Source: Clostridium sp. 1001271B_151109_B4
GTDB taxonomy: Bacteria > Bacillota > Clostridia > Clostridiales > Clostridiaceae
NCBI RefSeq assembly: GCF_015670405.1
Contig: NZ_JADPBQ010000006.1
Location: forward strand, 89,486-153,485
Length of the DNA: 64,000 nucleotides
Direction of reading: 5' to 3'
Shown: positions 7,808-16,920 of the stretch, in pieces
Layout of the letters: every line of letters starts with the position of its first letter
Position numbering within the stretch: the stretch's first letter is position 1
Notes under the pieces: generated by a model
The model's input: the letters and a program-made list of their open reading frames with translations, nothing else
The model's database searches: none
Told to the model about the DNA's origin: nothing
Program-made: the position numbers and the translations under genes

Positions 7808-8997
7808 TGAGTTTTGAAATAGTAAAGTATGAGAGAAAAAAAGAAAAGGTTTCTGTTAAACATTTAGGATTAGAGACTGCAAAAAAAGTACAAAGATTTC
7901 ACTCAAGCTTTCCAATTTATAAAAAAACACCTTTAGTAGAATTAAATAATTTAGCAAAGGAATTAAAGGTTAAAAATATTTATGTTAAGGATGAATCATA
8001 TCGTTTTGGTTTAAATGCCTTTAAGGTTCTTGGAGGAAGCTTTGCTATTGGAAATTATATAGCTAAAAAGTTAGGAGAAGATATTGAAAATATGCCGTAT
8101 GAAAGAATGATTTCTAAAGAAGTAAGAGAAAAGTTAGGGGATTTAACTTTCATTTCAGCTACAGATGGGAATCATGGGAGAGGAGTGGCTTGGACAGCTA
8201 ATCAATTAAAGCAAAAATGTGTGATTTATATGCCAAAGGGAAGTGCAAAAGAAAGATTAGATAATATTCGTGCTGAAGGAGCAGAAGCTGAAATTACAGA
8301 ATTTAATTATGATGATGCAGTTAGATATTCTAATAATTTAGCAGAAAAAAATGGATGGGTAATGGTTCAAGATACTGCTTGGGATGGATATGAAGATATT
8401 CCAACTTGGATTATGCAAGGATATACTACAATGGCTTATGAAGCTTATGAACAATTAAATGGAGTAAAGCCAACGCATATTTTTGTACAAGCAGGAGTAG
8501 GATCTTTTGCAGCAGCAGTACAAGGCTTTTATGGTGATGTTTATGGTGAAGACAGACCAATTACAACAATAGTAGAACCAAATGAAGCAGCTTGTATTTT
8601 TAAAACTGCTGAAGCTAATGATGGTAAAATTCACCCTGTTACAGGAGAAATGAAAACTATTATGGCAGGGCTTGCTTGTGGTGAGCCAACAACGGTAGGG
8701 TGGAGAATTTTAAAAGATTATGCTGATAACTTTATATCTTGTCCAGACTATGTAGCAGCACAAGGAATGAGGATTTTAGGAAATCCATTAAAAGGTGATG
8801 AAAAAATAATTTCTGGTGAAAGTGGAGCTTCGAGCTTTGGATTTGTAAGTGAAGTCTTAAGAAATAAAGATTTAGAGTGGCTTAAAAAGGAATTAAAGAT
8901 AGATGAAAATTCAGTTATTTTATTTTTTAATAGCGAAGGCGACACAGATAAAGAAAATTATAGAAAAATAGTATGGGATGGAGAATATACAAGATAA
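7807..8997 (+). CDS. ygeX: 2,3-diaminopropionate ammonia-lyase
   Basis: A fold-type II PLP enzyme of 396 residues, matching the family length of about 400. The Schiff-base lysine is Lys73 in LNAFKVLGG; the phosphate-binding and active-site segments ATDGNHGRGVAW, QAGVGSFAAAV, AGLACGEPT and GESGASSFG are all present. The enzyme converts 2,3-diaminopropionate to pyruvate and two ammonia. The start codon overlaps the stop of the YgfK-like gene (TAATG), implying translational coupling. In the described anaerobic urate pathway diaminopropionate is an intermediate, which fits the two upstream genes. Other cluster members such as ygeY, ygeW, ssnA or xanthine dehydrogenase are not in this window. Confidence 0.93.
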   Translation: MSFEIVKYERKKEKVSVKHLGLETAKKVQRFHSSFPIYKKTPLVELNNLAKELKVKNIYVKDESYRFGLNAFKVLGGSFAIGNYIAKKLGEDIENMPYERMISKEVREKLGDLTFISATDGNHGRGVAWTANQLKQKCVIYMPKGSAKERLDNIRAEGAEAEITEFNYDDAVRYSNNLAEKNGWVMVQDTAWDGYEDIPTWIMQGYTTMAYEAYEQLNGVKPTHIFVQAGVGSFAAAVQGFYGDVYGEDRPITTIVEPNEAACIFKTAEANDGKIHPVTGEMKTIMAGLACGEPTTVGWRILKDYADNFISCPDYVAAQGMRILGNPLKGDEKIISGESGASSFGFVSEVLRNKDLEWLKKELKIDENSVILFFNSEGDTDKENYRKIVWDGEYTR

Positions 8998-9023
8998 GGA
9001 ATAATAAAAAAATGATAAAAAAT

Positions 9024-9067
9024 AAAAGTGCTGTAAAGCTTGATATTTCAAGTTTTATAGCACTTTT
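9024..9067 (+). terminator. Terminator of the purine-ring catabolic operon
   Basis: The arms AAAAGTGCTGTAAA and its near-complement TTTTATAGCACTTTT flank a short loop and end in a T run, 27 bases after the ygeX stop. Confidence 0.8.
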
Positions 9068-9157
9068 CCTATATCCTTATAATACCACAAAATAGCGAAA
9101 ATTTCAAGTCTAGTACTTGTGTAGCAACAGTAGTAAGCTATATGAGAGGTGATAGGA

Positions 9158-9604
9158 ATGAGTGAGAACTTTGCTTTAACTATTCAAAATATGAAGAAAA
9201 AACAATTAGCAATGGAAATAAAAAAGTGTAATGAAGTCACAATGAAATATGGAGTTACATTGTCAGATATACAAATTGAAAATTTAATTAATAAAAGATT
9301 TGAAAGTTTAAAGGGTACAGGAAGAGTAGAGTTTGGAGATGGTATTTTAAAAGAGTTAATTGAGGCATTTTGTGATTCGCCTTATATTATTCAGGAAAAC
9401 TATGAAGAAACACTAGAAGAGTTGCAAGATATTTTTTATTTTTTTAAGGGAGAAGCTATGGATCAAATAGCTGATGATGAATTAATAGAATTTATGAAAG
9501 AGTATTTTAATGGTGAGTGTCAAGGCTCAATAGAGTACTTAAGCGGAACAAATCTTGAGGAGTTGTGCCGTGATACGAGATATGGATTAAATAGAGAAAG
9601 ATAA
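9158..9604 (+). CDS. DUF6323-like small protein
   Basis: The start is ATG 9158 with GAGAGG eight bases upstream; a GTG at 9149 lies inside that site. The 148-residue protein is acidic and mostly helical, with conserved-looking stretches MKYGVTLSD, GRVEFGDGILKELI.AFCDSPYI and YF.GECQGS. From memory this matches the uncharacterised DUF6323 family, which occurs next to DUF6179 proteins in clostridia, and the next gene is of that type. The two are 29 bases apart and surely cotranscribed. The function is unknown. Confidence 0.7.
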   Translation: MSENFALTIQNMKKKQLAMEIKKCNEVTMKYGVTLSDIQIENLINKRFESLKGTGRVEFGDGILKELIEAFCDSPYIIQENYEETLEELQDIFYFFKGEAMDQIADDELIEFMKEYFNGECQGSIEYLSGTNLEELCRDTRYGLNRER

Positions 9605-9633
9605 AATAACTTAAGGTTATAAAAGGAGATATT

Positions 9634-10869
9634 ATGGCGGAAAATAATTCTTATTTAGAGTTTTTAAATAATTCAAACCTAGCTAATATAAGCAATGAAG
9701 AAAAAGAAATCATGCAAATAAAGCTTTGGACTTTATTAGGAAAGGTTACAGAGAGATATACTATGGGAGATAGTTCGTCAGTTCCAGTTGAAATTGCTGA
9801 AGAACTTTTAAAGTCTATTACTTTTTTATTAAATAAGGAAATGAAGAATTCACAAAGTATAGTAAAATTATTTGAAAGTGAAAGCCTAGAAAGTGCATGG
9901 AAGGACTCTTGGGCAACAATAGAAAAGGATATAGCAAAAGGTAAAGAGTTGCTAGAAGAGGTAATGAAAACATCAACTGGCATAGAAAATATATCATATG
10001 AGGATACTGTAGTGGAAATTGAAAAGGGTATCAAAGTTTATGATTATAGATTTTTTGCACATGAAATACCTTGTAGTATAGATTATCAGCTTTCCAATGC
10101 TGTAAGTGAGGATTTACAAGGAATAGATTTCATTAATGAATATCTTACAAGATTATTATTTGAAAATAAGTTTTGTAATAACTTTGAGAAAGAAAAAATA
10201 ATAGAAATTTTAAAAAGCTATTGCAAAGATTATAAAGGATTATTAATAAATATATTTGAGCCAGTACTTACAAATGTCATAGGGTTAGATTTAGTAGAAG
10301 CAGATATATTTAAATTAGAAATAAAAAGTTATGAAAGAGAAGTAGTATTATATACCTTTAAAAATATGACTATAAAAGAAATAGAAGAGGAACTTATAAA
10401 ATCAGCAAATAGTGTATGTAATAAATTAAAAATAGTTAGTGATTTTGAAATTAATTATGTGAAAATGACAGCTTTAAATTTACTTCCTAGAATTGAAGAA
10501 GGCATTAAAAATAATAATTTAGAAAATATATTTTTAAGTTATAAAATAGAAGAAGATAAGTCTGAAGATATCTTTGTAGATAATAAAGCTATGGATGATG
10601 AAAGATTAAGAAAGTTAATAGACGAAATAAGAGTTTGTAGATTTACTAAGGATAAGATTGCAATTATTCATAATGAAGTTAAAAGCTTAGAGGATTTAGT
10701 AGAAATTTTAAATAATTGTATTTGGGAAGATGAAGTAGAGGAATTAGTTAATAGTCTTAGTAAAGAGGAAATAAGAGCATTGAAATATTATTTGAATAAT
10801 AAATTAAATGATAATATTTCAAATACAGGTTGGGAGCAGAAGTTTATTGAAGTTATAAGTAGATTTTGA
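9634..10869 (+). CDS. DUF6179-like protein
   Basis: A 411-residue acidic protein behind AAAGGAGAT. Near residue 38 it carries TERYTMGDSSSVPVE, which I associate with the DUF6179 family; the N-terminal 150 residues look like a helical bundle. No catalytic motif, signal peptide or membrane segment is evident. It is the partner of the DUF6323-like protein just upstream, and the fixed pairing suggests a complex. The length of 411 is slightly short for what I remember of the family. The function is not known. Confidence 0.7.
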   Translation: MAENNSYLEFLNNSNLANISNEEKEIMQIKLWTLLGKVTERYTMGDSSSVPVEIAEELLKSITFLLNKEMKNSQSIVKLFESESLESAWKDSWATIEKDIAKGKELLEEVMKTSTGIENISYEDTVVEIEKGIKVYDYRFFAHEIPCSIDYQLSNAVSEDLQGIDFINEYLTRLLFENKFCNNFEKEKIIEILKSYCKDYKGLLINIFEPVLTNVIGLDLVEADIFKLEIKSYEREVVLYTFKNMTIKEIEEELIKSANSVCNKLKIVSDFEINYVKMTALNLLPRIEEGIKNNNLENIFLSYKIEEDKSEDIFVDNKAMDDERLRKLIDEIRVCRFTKDKIAIIHNEVKSLEDLVEILNNCIWEDEVEELVNSLSKEEIRALKYYLNNKLNDNISNTGWEQKFIEVISRF

Positions 10870-10965
10870 GTTGATAATGATAAGGTTTAGAGATAGTAAT
10901 TTAAATATCTTGCTTATTTTGAAGCATACTATTTTTAAGTAGTGATAATTAAGGAGGATACTATC

Positions 10966-11181
10966 ATGAATATAAAAATGGTATGTAGTGTAGATAATGA
11001 AACTAAAGAAGTACAACTGCCTATAGAAGAGGAAGAACTTTTAAAGATTCAAGGGCAAGTTTTAGATAGAGATACAAAGGGTTATATTGAAGGGGCAGAT
11101 ATAAATTATTATGATGAGCAAGGAAATAAGATAGAAAATATATTTTTATTAAATAAACAATTACAAAATGGTATTAGATAA
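10966..11181 (+). CDS. Small protein of unknown function
   Basis: A 71-residue protein starting at ATG 10966 with a perfect AAGGAGG nine bases upstream, which rules out the upstream in-frame start. It begins MNIKMVCSVDNETKEVQL and looks like a small beta-rich domain (GYIEGADINYYDEQGNKIE), without cysteine pairs or a signal. It lies 96 bases beyond the DUF6179-like gene and may be a third member of that unit. I do not recognise it. Confidence 0.6.
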   Translation: MNIKMVCSVDNETKEVQLPIEEEELLKIQGQVLDRDTKGYIEGADINYYDEQGNKIENIFLLNKQLQNGIR

Positions 11182-11240
11182 TTTGAAAAATATTTTGATA
11201 TATTTTGAATAAAGAAATAAAATGTATAATTTATATTTTA

Positions 11241-11269
11241 TTGATTAATTTCAAAATATAAGTTATTAT
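11241..11269 (+). promoter_or_regulatory. Sigma-A promoter of the riboswitch leader
   Basis: TTGATT at 11241-11246 and TATTAT at 11264-11269 are separated by exactly 17 bases. Transcription would start near 11276, just ahead of the cobalamin riboswitch. Confidence 0.6.
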
Positions 11270-11289
11270 GGTAAAGAATAAAATGGATA

Positions 11290-11435
11290 TAAGTTGCGAA
11301 AGCATTAATAGGTAATTCGGTGAAAAGCCGAAACGGTCCCGCCACTGTAACAGGGAGTTTATAAACATATAATGCCACTGGAGAAAATCTGGGAAGGAGT
11401 TTATAAATAATGATCTGGAGTCAGGAGAACTGCTT
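11290..11435 (+). promoter_or_regulatory. Cobalamin riboswitch
   Basis: All main conserved blocks of the adenosylcobalamin aptamer occur in order: GGTAATTCGGTGAAAAGCCG (11311-11330), the B12-box region GGTCCCGCCACTGTAACAGG (11336-11355), GCCACTGG..AAATCTGGGAAGG (11374-11398) and GAGTCAGGAGAACTGC (11419-11434). A terminator at 11546-11575 follows, so excess cobalamin should reduce expression of the downstream transporter by transcription termination. The leader spans about 340 bases from promoter to first start codon, with additional unassigned stems between 11436 and 11545. Confidence 0.93.
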
Positions 11436-11545
11436 ATATCTTTAAGATGTTACTCACGGCAGATGAGAACTCTTAAAATAAGCGATTATTATGAACTATG
11501 TAATAGGGAATTATTACATGGTTATTTTGTTGTGATTTTAAGAGG

Positions 11546-11575
11546 AAGATAGTCTGTAATGGCTATCTTTTTTTG
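11546..11575 (+). terminator. Riboswitch expression-platform terminator
   Basis: AAGATAG (11546-11552) pairs with CTATCTT (11563-11569) with extra wobble pairs inside the loop, and a T run follows. It lies between the cobalamin aptamer and the first transporter gene at 11617. Confidence 0.8.
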
Positions 11576-11616
11576 GCGTTAATAACAAAAATTTATTAAA
11601 GAAAAAAGGAGGAGAA

Positions 11617-12555
11617 ATGACTAAAAAACAATTATTTAAAAGAATTATTCAAGTATTCATTGTTTTATTTGGAATTAGTTTTTTCACATTTGGATTAACT
11701 TATCTGTCACCTGGAGATCCAGCAGAAATAATGTTAACAGAATGTGGAAATATTCCTACGCCAGAATTACTTGAGCAAACAAGACATGAGTTAGGTTTGG
11801 ATAAGCCATTTTTAGCTCAATATTGGAATTGGTTAAAGGGTGTGTTCAAAGGTGATATGGGAATGTCTTATTCTATGAAGGTTCCTGTAATAAATAAATT
11901 AGTATCATGTTTAATACCAACATTAAAATTATCAATTGCAGCTCTTATTATTATGATTTTAATATCAATTCCACTTGGGGTAATTTCAGCAGTTTATAAA
12001 GGGCGATTTATTGATTATTTAATAAGAGGTATTACCTTTTTAGGAGTATCAATACCAAGTTTTTGGATAGGATTGATATTATTAAGTTTTTTTGGGGTTA
12101 AATTAAGGTGGGTGACAGTATCAGGAGGAAGCACTGATTTTAAATCATTAATTTTACCTGCAGTTACATTAGCTATTGCTATGGCATCTAAATATACAAG
12201 ACAGGTTAGAATTGCTGTCTTAGAGGAACTGAATCAAGACTATGTAATGGGCGCAAGAATGAGGGGGATAAAAGAAAGCACAATACTTTGGAAAAATGTA
12301 ATACCTAATGCAATGATTCCCTTAATAACATTATTGGGGTTATCAATAGGAAGCCTTCTTGGAGGAACAGCAGTTGTTGAAATAATTTATAATTGGCCTG
12401 GGTTAGGGAATATGGCTGTAAGAGCAATTTCTTGTAGGGATTATCCTTTAGTACAGGGATATGTATTATGGATTGCAATGATTTATATGGTAATCAATTT
12501 AATAGTTGATATTTCTTATAATTTATTAGACCCAAGATTAAAGGGGCGTGAGTAA
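11617..12555 (+). CDS. ABC importer permease, Dpp/NikB type
   Basis: A 312-residue inner-membrane permease with about six membrane helices and the binding-protein-dependent transport signature (EELNQDYVMGARMRGIKEST near residues 205-224). The large extracytoplasmic segment after the first helix (SPGDPAEIM) is typical of DppB/NikB proteins. It starts after AAGGAGG and is the first gene under the cobalamin riboswitch. With the next four genes it forms a complete peptide/nickel-family (PepT) importer. Control by a B12 riboswitch favours cobalt, a cobalt chelate or a corrinoid precursor as substrate rather than peptides; that is inference. Confidence 0.9.
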   Translation: MTKKQLFKRIIQVFIVLFGISFFTFGLTYLSPGDPAEIMLTECGNIPTPELLEQTRHELGLDKPFLAQYWNWLKGVFKGDMGMSYSMKVPVINKLVSCLIPTLKLSIAALIIMILISIPLGVISAVYKGRFIDYLIRGITFLGVSIPSFWIGLILLSFFGVKLRWVTVSGGSTDFKSLILPAVTLAIAMASKYTRQVRIAVLEELNQDYVMGARMRGIKESTILWKNVIPNAMIPLITLLGLSIGSLLGGTAVVEIIYNWPGLGNMAVRAISCRDYPLVQGYVLWIAMIYMVINLIVDISYNLLDPRLKGRE

Positions 12556-13381
12556 CTTGAAGACATTAAGATTTTTTAATAAGCACAAACAGTTTACGCT
12601 TTTTCTTATCTTAGCATTTGTAATTTTAGGAATTGCTATCTTTGCACCATGGATAGCTACAAAAGACCCTTATTTAGCAGTAATGTCAGATTCGTTAATG
12701 CCACCTGGGGGTGAATATATTTTAGGAACGGACAAGCTTGGGAGAGATGTCTTTTCAAGAATTATATATGGAACACGTACATCATTGACAATGACACTTT
12801 GTGTTGTATTAGTAATTTTTATAGTAGGTACAACTCTTGGAATTTTAGCAGGATTTTTTGGTGGAGTAATAGATGAAATTATAATGAGATTCTCTGATAT
12901 GATGGTTTCTTTCCCGGGATTAGTACTTGCAATTGCAATTGCAGGTTTACTAGGACCAAGTATGGTAAATGCAATAATAGCAATTACTGCAGTTAGTTGG
13001 ACAAAATATGCTAGATTAGCTAGAAGTTTAGTAATTAAAATTAAAAATAGTCAATATATAGAAGCAGCATATGTTATTGGGACTAAAAAAAGAAATATAA
13101 TAACTAGATATATAGTACCTAATATTCTATCTACTATGATTGTAACAGCTGCTACAGATATAGCAACTATGATGCTTGAGCTTGCTGCATTATCATTTTT
13201 AGGGTTTGGCGCACAAGCACCAACACCAGAATGGGGATTAATGCTAAATGAAGGTCGTACTTATTTAGCGAAAGCACCTTGGTTAATGATTTATCCAGGT
13301 ATAGCAATTATGATTGTAGTTGTAGTGTTCAATATGCTAGGGGATAGTATTAGAGATATTTGGGATCCAAAGGAAAAATAA
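12548..13381 (+). CDS. ABC importer permease, Dpp/NikC type
   Basis: A 277-residue permease with the DppC/NikC layout: an N-terminal helix, the MPPGGEYILGTDKLGRD motif (about residues 52-66) and an EAA-like loop (EAAYVIGTKKRNI). The start is uncertain. GTG 12548 overlaps the previous gene by eight bases but has almost no space for a ribosome site, while TTG 12557 lies about ten bases after AAGGGG. It pairs with the upstream permease to form the transmembrane channel. Confidence 0.9.
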   Translation: MSNLKTLRFFNKHKQFTLFLILAFVILGIAIFAPWIATKDPYLAVMSDSLMPPGGEYILGTDKLGRDVFSRIIYGTRTSLTMTLCVVLVIFIVGTTLGILAGFFGGVIDEIIMRFSDMMVSFPGLVLAIAIAGLLGPSMVNAIIAITAVSWTKYARLARSLVIKIKNSQYIEAAYVIGTKKRNIITRYIVPNILSTMIVTAATDIATMMLELAALSFLGFGAQAPTPEWGLMLNEGRTYLAKAPWLMIYPGIAIMIVVVVFNMLGDSIRDIWDPKEK

Positions 13382-13409
13382 CAAATTAAATATTAGGGGA
13401 GAAAAATTA

Positions 13410-14999
13410 ATGATTAAGATTTTTAGTAAGAAAAGTATAAGTATTATGGCAATGATAATATTTGTTATATCAATATTAACTGGTTGCGGTTCTAATAATA
13501 GTGATAATGCAAATAGTTATAAAGAAAATTCAAGTAATAGCAAAGAAATTACTGTAGCAGTAACTAGTTTTGCTGATACATTGGAGCCAACAGAACAGTA
13601 TTTTAGTTGGGTTGTTTCAAGATATGGAGTTGGAGAAACTTTAATTAGATTTGATGAAAATGGTGAATTAGAACCTTGTCTTGCGGAAAATTGGGAAGTA
13701 AGTGAAGATGGATTAACTTGGAGTTTGAAAATACGTGAAAATGTTAAATTTTCTAATGGTGATGATATGACAGTAGAGCTAGTTAAAGCTTCTCTAGAAA
13801 GAACTTTTGAATTAAGTAATCGTGCGATATCTTTTTTTGAACCAGAATCTATTATAGTAGATGGTCAAATATTAAAAATTACAACAAAAGAGCCAGTTGC
13901 AAACTTAGCTGGAAGTTTAGCAGACCCACTTTTTTTAATTGTAAATACAAACGTTGATACTGATTCATTTGCAATGAAAGGGCCTATTTGTACAGGACCT
14001 TATGCAGTACAAACATTTAATCCAACTCAATACTGTGAAGTAGTTAAAAATGAATATTATTGGGATGGGGAAGTTCCATTAGATAAAGTAACTTTTAAAT
14101 GTATTGATGATCAAACAACACGTTCTATGGCACTTCAAACAGGTGAAGTAGAAATAGCGTATAATTTAAAAACTGAAAATTTAATTGATTTTGAAAATAA
14201 TGATGAATTTGAAATACAAGAGCTAGATTCTTTACGTACAACATATTCATTTATGAAGCAAAATGGTTTCTTAAAAGATAAAGCTCTTCGTCAAGCTATA
14301 ATACGTGCACTTGATAAAGAAACATATTGTAATATTTTATTAGAAGGAGGAGCAAGTGCTGGTAAAACCCCAGTTCCACCAACACTAGATTTTGGCTTTG
14401 ATGAATTAAATGATGAAAATTCATATGATGTTGAAGGTGCAAAACAATTATTGTTAAATGGTGGATATATTGATATTGATGGAGATGGTTTTGTAGAAAC
14501 TCCTAATGGTGAAAAACTTGAATTAAATTTTGTTATATATACAAGTAGGGAAGAATTAAATGTATATGCGCAAGCAACTCAAGCAAGTTTAAAAGAAGTA
14601 GGTATTAATGTTAAGCTTAATACTGTAAGTTATGAAACATTGCTTGATATGAGAGATTCAGGAAATTTTGATATGCTAATTTGGAATGTATTAGTTGCAA
14701 ATACAGGAGATCCAGAAAAGTATTTAAGAGAAAATTGGTATAGTACATCTACATCGAATCAAACTAGGTATAGTAATCCGGAAGTAGATAAGTTATTAGA
14801 TGAATTATCTACAACATTTGATGATAATAAAAGAAAAGAGTTAATTATTGATATTCAGCAATTAATTATGGATGATGCAGCAACAATTTTCTTTGGATAT
14901 GAAACAACATATTTAATATCTTCTAAGAAAGTAACTGGCGTAACAATGTATCCTATGGATTATTATTGGCTTACAAAAGATATTAAGTTAGTAGAATAA
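13410..14999 (+). CDS. Solute-binding lipoprotein, family 5 (NikA-like)
   Basis: A 529-residue family-5 substrate-binding protein. The N-terminus is a lipoprotein signal with lipobox LTGC (Cys at about residue 26), so it is anchored to the outer face of the membrane. The beginning of the mature domain (DTLEPTEQYFSW, RYGVGETLIRFD, EPCLAENWEVSEDG) resembles nickel- and metallophore-binding NikA/CntA proteins more than oligopeptide-binding OppA. It delivers its ligand to the permease pair encoded just upstream. The position behind a cobalamin riboswitch suggests cobalt or a corrinoid-related ligand. No His-rich metal site can be singled out by eye. Confidence 0.88.
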   Translation: MIKIFSKKSISIMAMIIFVISILTGCGSNNSDNANSYKENSSNSKEITVAVTSFADTLEPTEQYFSWVVSRYGVGETLIRFDENGELEPCLAENWEVSEDGLTWSLKIRENVKFSNGDDMTVELVKASLERTFELSNRAISFFEPESIIVDGQILKITTKEPVANLAGSLADPLFLIVNTNVDTDSFAMKGPICTGPYAVQTFNPTQYCEVVKNEYYWDGEVPLDKVTFKCIDDQTTRSMALQTGEVEIAYNLKTENLIDFENNDEFEIQELDSLRTTYSFMKQNGFLKDKALRQAIIRALDKETYCNILLEGGASAGKTPVPPTLDFGFDELNDENSYDVEGAKQLLLNGGYIDIDGDGFVETPNGEKLELNFVIYTSREELNVYAQATQASLKEVGINVKLNTVSYETLLDMRDSGNFDMLIWNVLVANTGDPEKYLRENWYSTSTSNQTRYSNPEVDKLLDELSTTFDDNKRKELIIDIQQLIMDDAATIFFGYETTYLISSKKVTGVTMYPMDYYWLTKDIKLVE

Positions 15000-15010
15000 A
15001 GGAGATTAAT

Positions 15011-15799
15011 ATGCTAAAAATAGAGAATTTATCTATAAACTACGATAACAATAAAAAGGTTGCAGTAGATAAATTTAATCTTTCAATGGAAAAGGGAGAG
15101 ATTATAAGTATAGTCGGTGAGAGTGGGAGTGGAAAAAGTACTGTTATTAAGTCAATATTAGGAGTATTATCTGCTTCTGGTGAAATAAGTGGAGGAAAAA
15201 TAATATTTGAGGGTGAATCACTTATAGGAAAAGCAAAAGAGGACTTAAGAAAATTAAGAGGAACTAAAATTTCAATGATTTTTCAAGAGTGTGCTGGAAC
15301 ATTAAATCCAATAAGGAAAATAGGAAAGCAGTATGTAGAATATATACGCAATCATTCACAAATGAATAAAAAAGAGGCATGGAATCTTGCAGTTAATATG
15401 TTAGAAAAAATGAGACTTCCTGACGGAGAAAATATAATGAACAGTTATCCTTATCAATTAAGTGGAGGAATGTGTCAAAGAGTAGGTATTGCTATTGCAA
15501 TGACTTTCAAACCAGTTTTACTATTAGCAGATGAGCCAACAAGTGCATTAGATCTAACTAATCAAGCCCAAATTGTAAGGCAAATGATGGAGTTAAGAAG
15601 AGAATATAATACATCTATTATATTAGTTACACATAATATTGGGATAGCTACATATATGGCAGATAAAATAATTGTTATGAAGGATGGTAAGGTTATGGAT
15701 TATGGTACAAAAGAAGATTTGTTATATAATTCTAAAAGTGATTATACTAAAGAATTACTAAATTCAATACCTGAAATGGAAGGAGAAAGTTTTGTTTAA
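15011..15799 (+). CDS. ABC importer ATPase, Dpp/NikD type
   Basis: A 262-residue ATPase with Walker A GESGSGKST (about residues 36-44), Q-loop MIFQE, signature LSGGMCQRV, Walker B LLLADEP and the H-loop LVTHN. It drives the importer in the cytoplasm. It starts 11 bases after the binding-protein gene behind AAAGGAG. At 262 residues it is short of the C-terminal oligopeptide-type extension carried by the second ATPase, which is usual for NikD-like subunits. Confidence 0.92.
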   Translation: MLKIENLSINYDNNKKVAVDKFNLSMEKGEIISIVGESGSGKSTVIKSILGVLSASGEISGGKIIFEGESLIGKAKEDLRKLRGTKISMIFQECAGTLNPIRKIGKQYVEYIRNHSQMNKKEAWNLAVNMLEKMRLPDGENIMNSYPYQLSGGMCQRVGIAIAMTFKPVLLLADEPTSALDLTNQAQIVRQMMELRREYNTSIILVTHNIGIATYMADKIIVMKDGKVMDYGTKEDLLYNSKSDYTKELLNSIPEMEGESFV

Positions 15800-16748
15800 T
15801 AAATGCGATGTAATATTAGAGGTGAATAATATTTCTAAACAATTCAAAGCTTCTAGAAATAGAATGTTAACGGCTTGCGATGATATAAACCTTCAAGTTT
15901 TAAAGGGAAAAACACTAGGGATAGTTGGGGAAAGTGGTTGCGGAAAGTCTACTCTAGCAAGAATATTAATTCAATTAGAAAATCCTACTTGTGGTGAAAT
16001 TATTTTTGAAGGGAAAAATATTTTGTTTTTTAATAAAAAAGAAAAAAGGAATAATCGCAAAAAAATACAGATGGTCTTTCAGGATCCATTGGCATCTTTT
16101 AATCCTAAGATGAAAATAATTGATATTTTAACGGAACCACTTTTAAACTTTGGAATGATTAGTAAAAAAGATAAAGAAGAAAAAGCACTTAAACTTCTTG
16201 AAATGGTAGAACTTTCATCAGAAATATTATATAGATATCCACATAATTTAAGTGGAGGACAAAGACAGCGTATTGGTATTGCAAGGGCTTTATCTCTTGA
16301 GCCAGAAATATTAATTTGTGATGAATCTACATCTGCACTTGATGTTTCTGTTCAAAATAAAATTATTAAATTGTTAGTTAAATTACAGAAAGAAAAAGGA
16401 ATAAGCATAATATTTATATGTCATGATATTGCTTTAATAAAAGCTTTTTCACATCAAATTGCAGTTATGTATTTAGGAAATATAGTTGAGAAAATACCGA
16501 GTGACCAAGTTGGGAAGAATTCGCTTCATCCATATACTAACATGTTATTAGAATCATTATTTTCAATTAATATGGATAAAAATAAAGAAATAAAAGCTAT
16601 TGAAGGTGAAATAGTTAGTGCAATTGATATTAAAGAAGGTTGTGCATTTGCAAGACGATGTAAGTATTGTAAAGAAATATGTAAGATAGAAAAACCTAAA
16701 TTGAAAGAAATTACTCAGAATCATGAAGTTGCATGTCATTTATTTTAG
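15792..16748 (+). CDS. ABC importer ATPase, Dpp/NikE type
   Basis: A 318-residue ATPase starting at TTG 15792, which overlaps the previous gene by eight bases and has AAGGAG at a good distance. It carries Walker A GESGCGKST, signature LSGGQRQRI, Walker B ILICDES and the H-loop ICHD. Walker B is followed by STSALD instead of the common PTSALD. The C-terminal oligopeptide-transporter extension has the usual Cys-rich segment (CAFARRCKYCKEIC). It is the last gene of the riboswitch operon. Confidence 0.92.
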   Translation: MFNKCDVILEVNNISKQFKASRNRMLTACDDINLQVLKGKTLGIVGESGCGKSTLARILIQLENPTCGEIIFEGKNILFFNKKEKRNNRKKIQMVFQDPLASFNPKMKIIDILTEPLLNFGMISKKDKEEKALKLLEMVELSSEILYRYPHNLSGGQRQRIGIARALSLEPEILICDESTSALDVSVQNKIIKLLVKLQKEKGISIIFICHDIALIKAFSHQIAVMYLGNIVEKIPSDQVGKNSLHPYTNMLLESLFSINMDKNKEIKAIEGEIVSAIDIKEGCAFARRCKYCKEICKIEKPKLKEITQNHEVACHLF

Positions 16749-16799
16749 AATTAGTAGTTGCTGTTTAATATGTAAATAAAATTCACTAAAACATAAAAA

Positions 16800-16840
16800 T
16801 TAATCTCTCAAATAGAAATTATTTGTGAGATTAATTTTTA
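16800..16840 (+). terminator. Terminator of the importer operon
   Basis: TAATCTCTCAAATA at 16801-16814 pairs with TATTTGTGAGATTA at 16820-16833 (one mismatch), followed by a T tract. Confidence 0.75.
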
Positions 16841-16920
16841 TAATATTATATGGAGATATGTTTTAAATTAATATACTATAATTAGTGATTAAAATAAGTT
16901 ATAAAAGAGGAGAAAATTTA

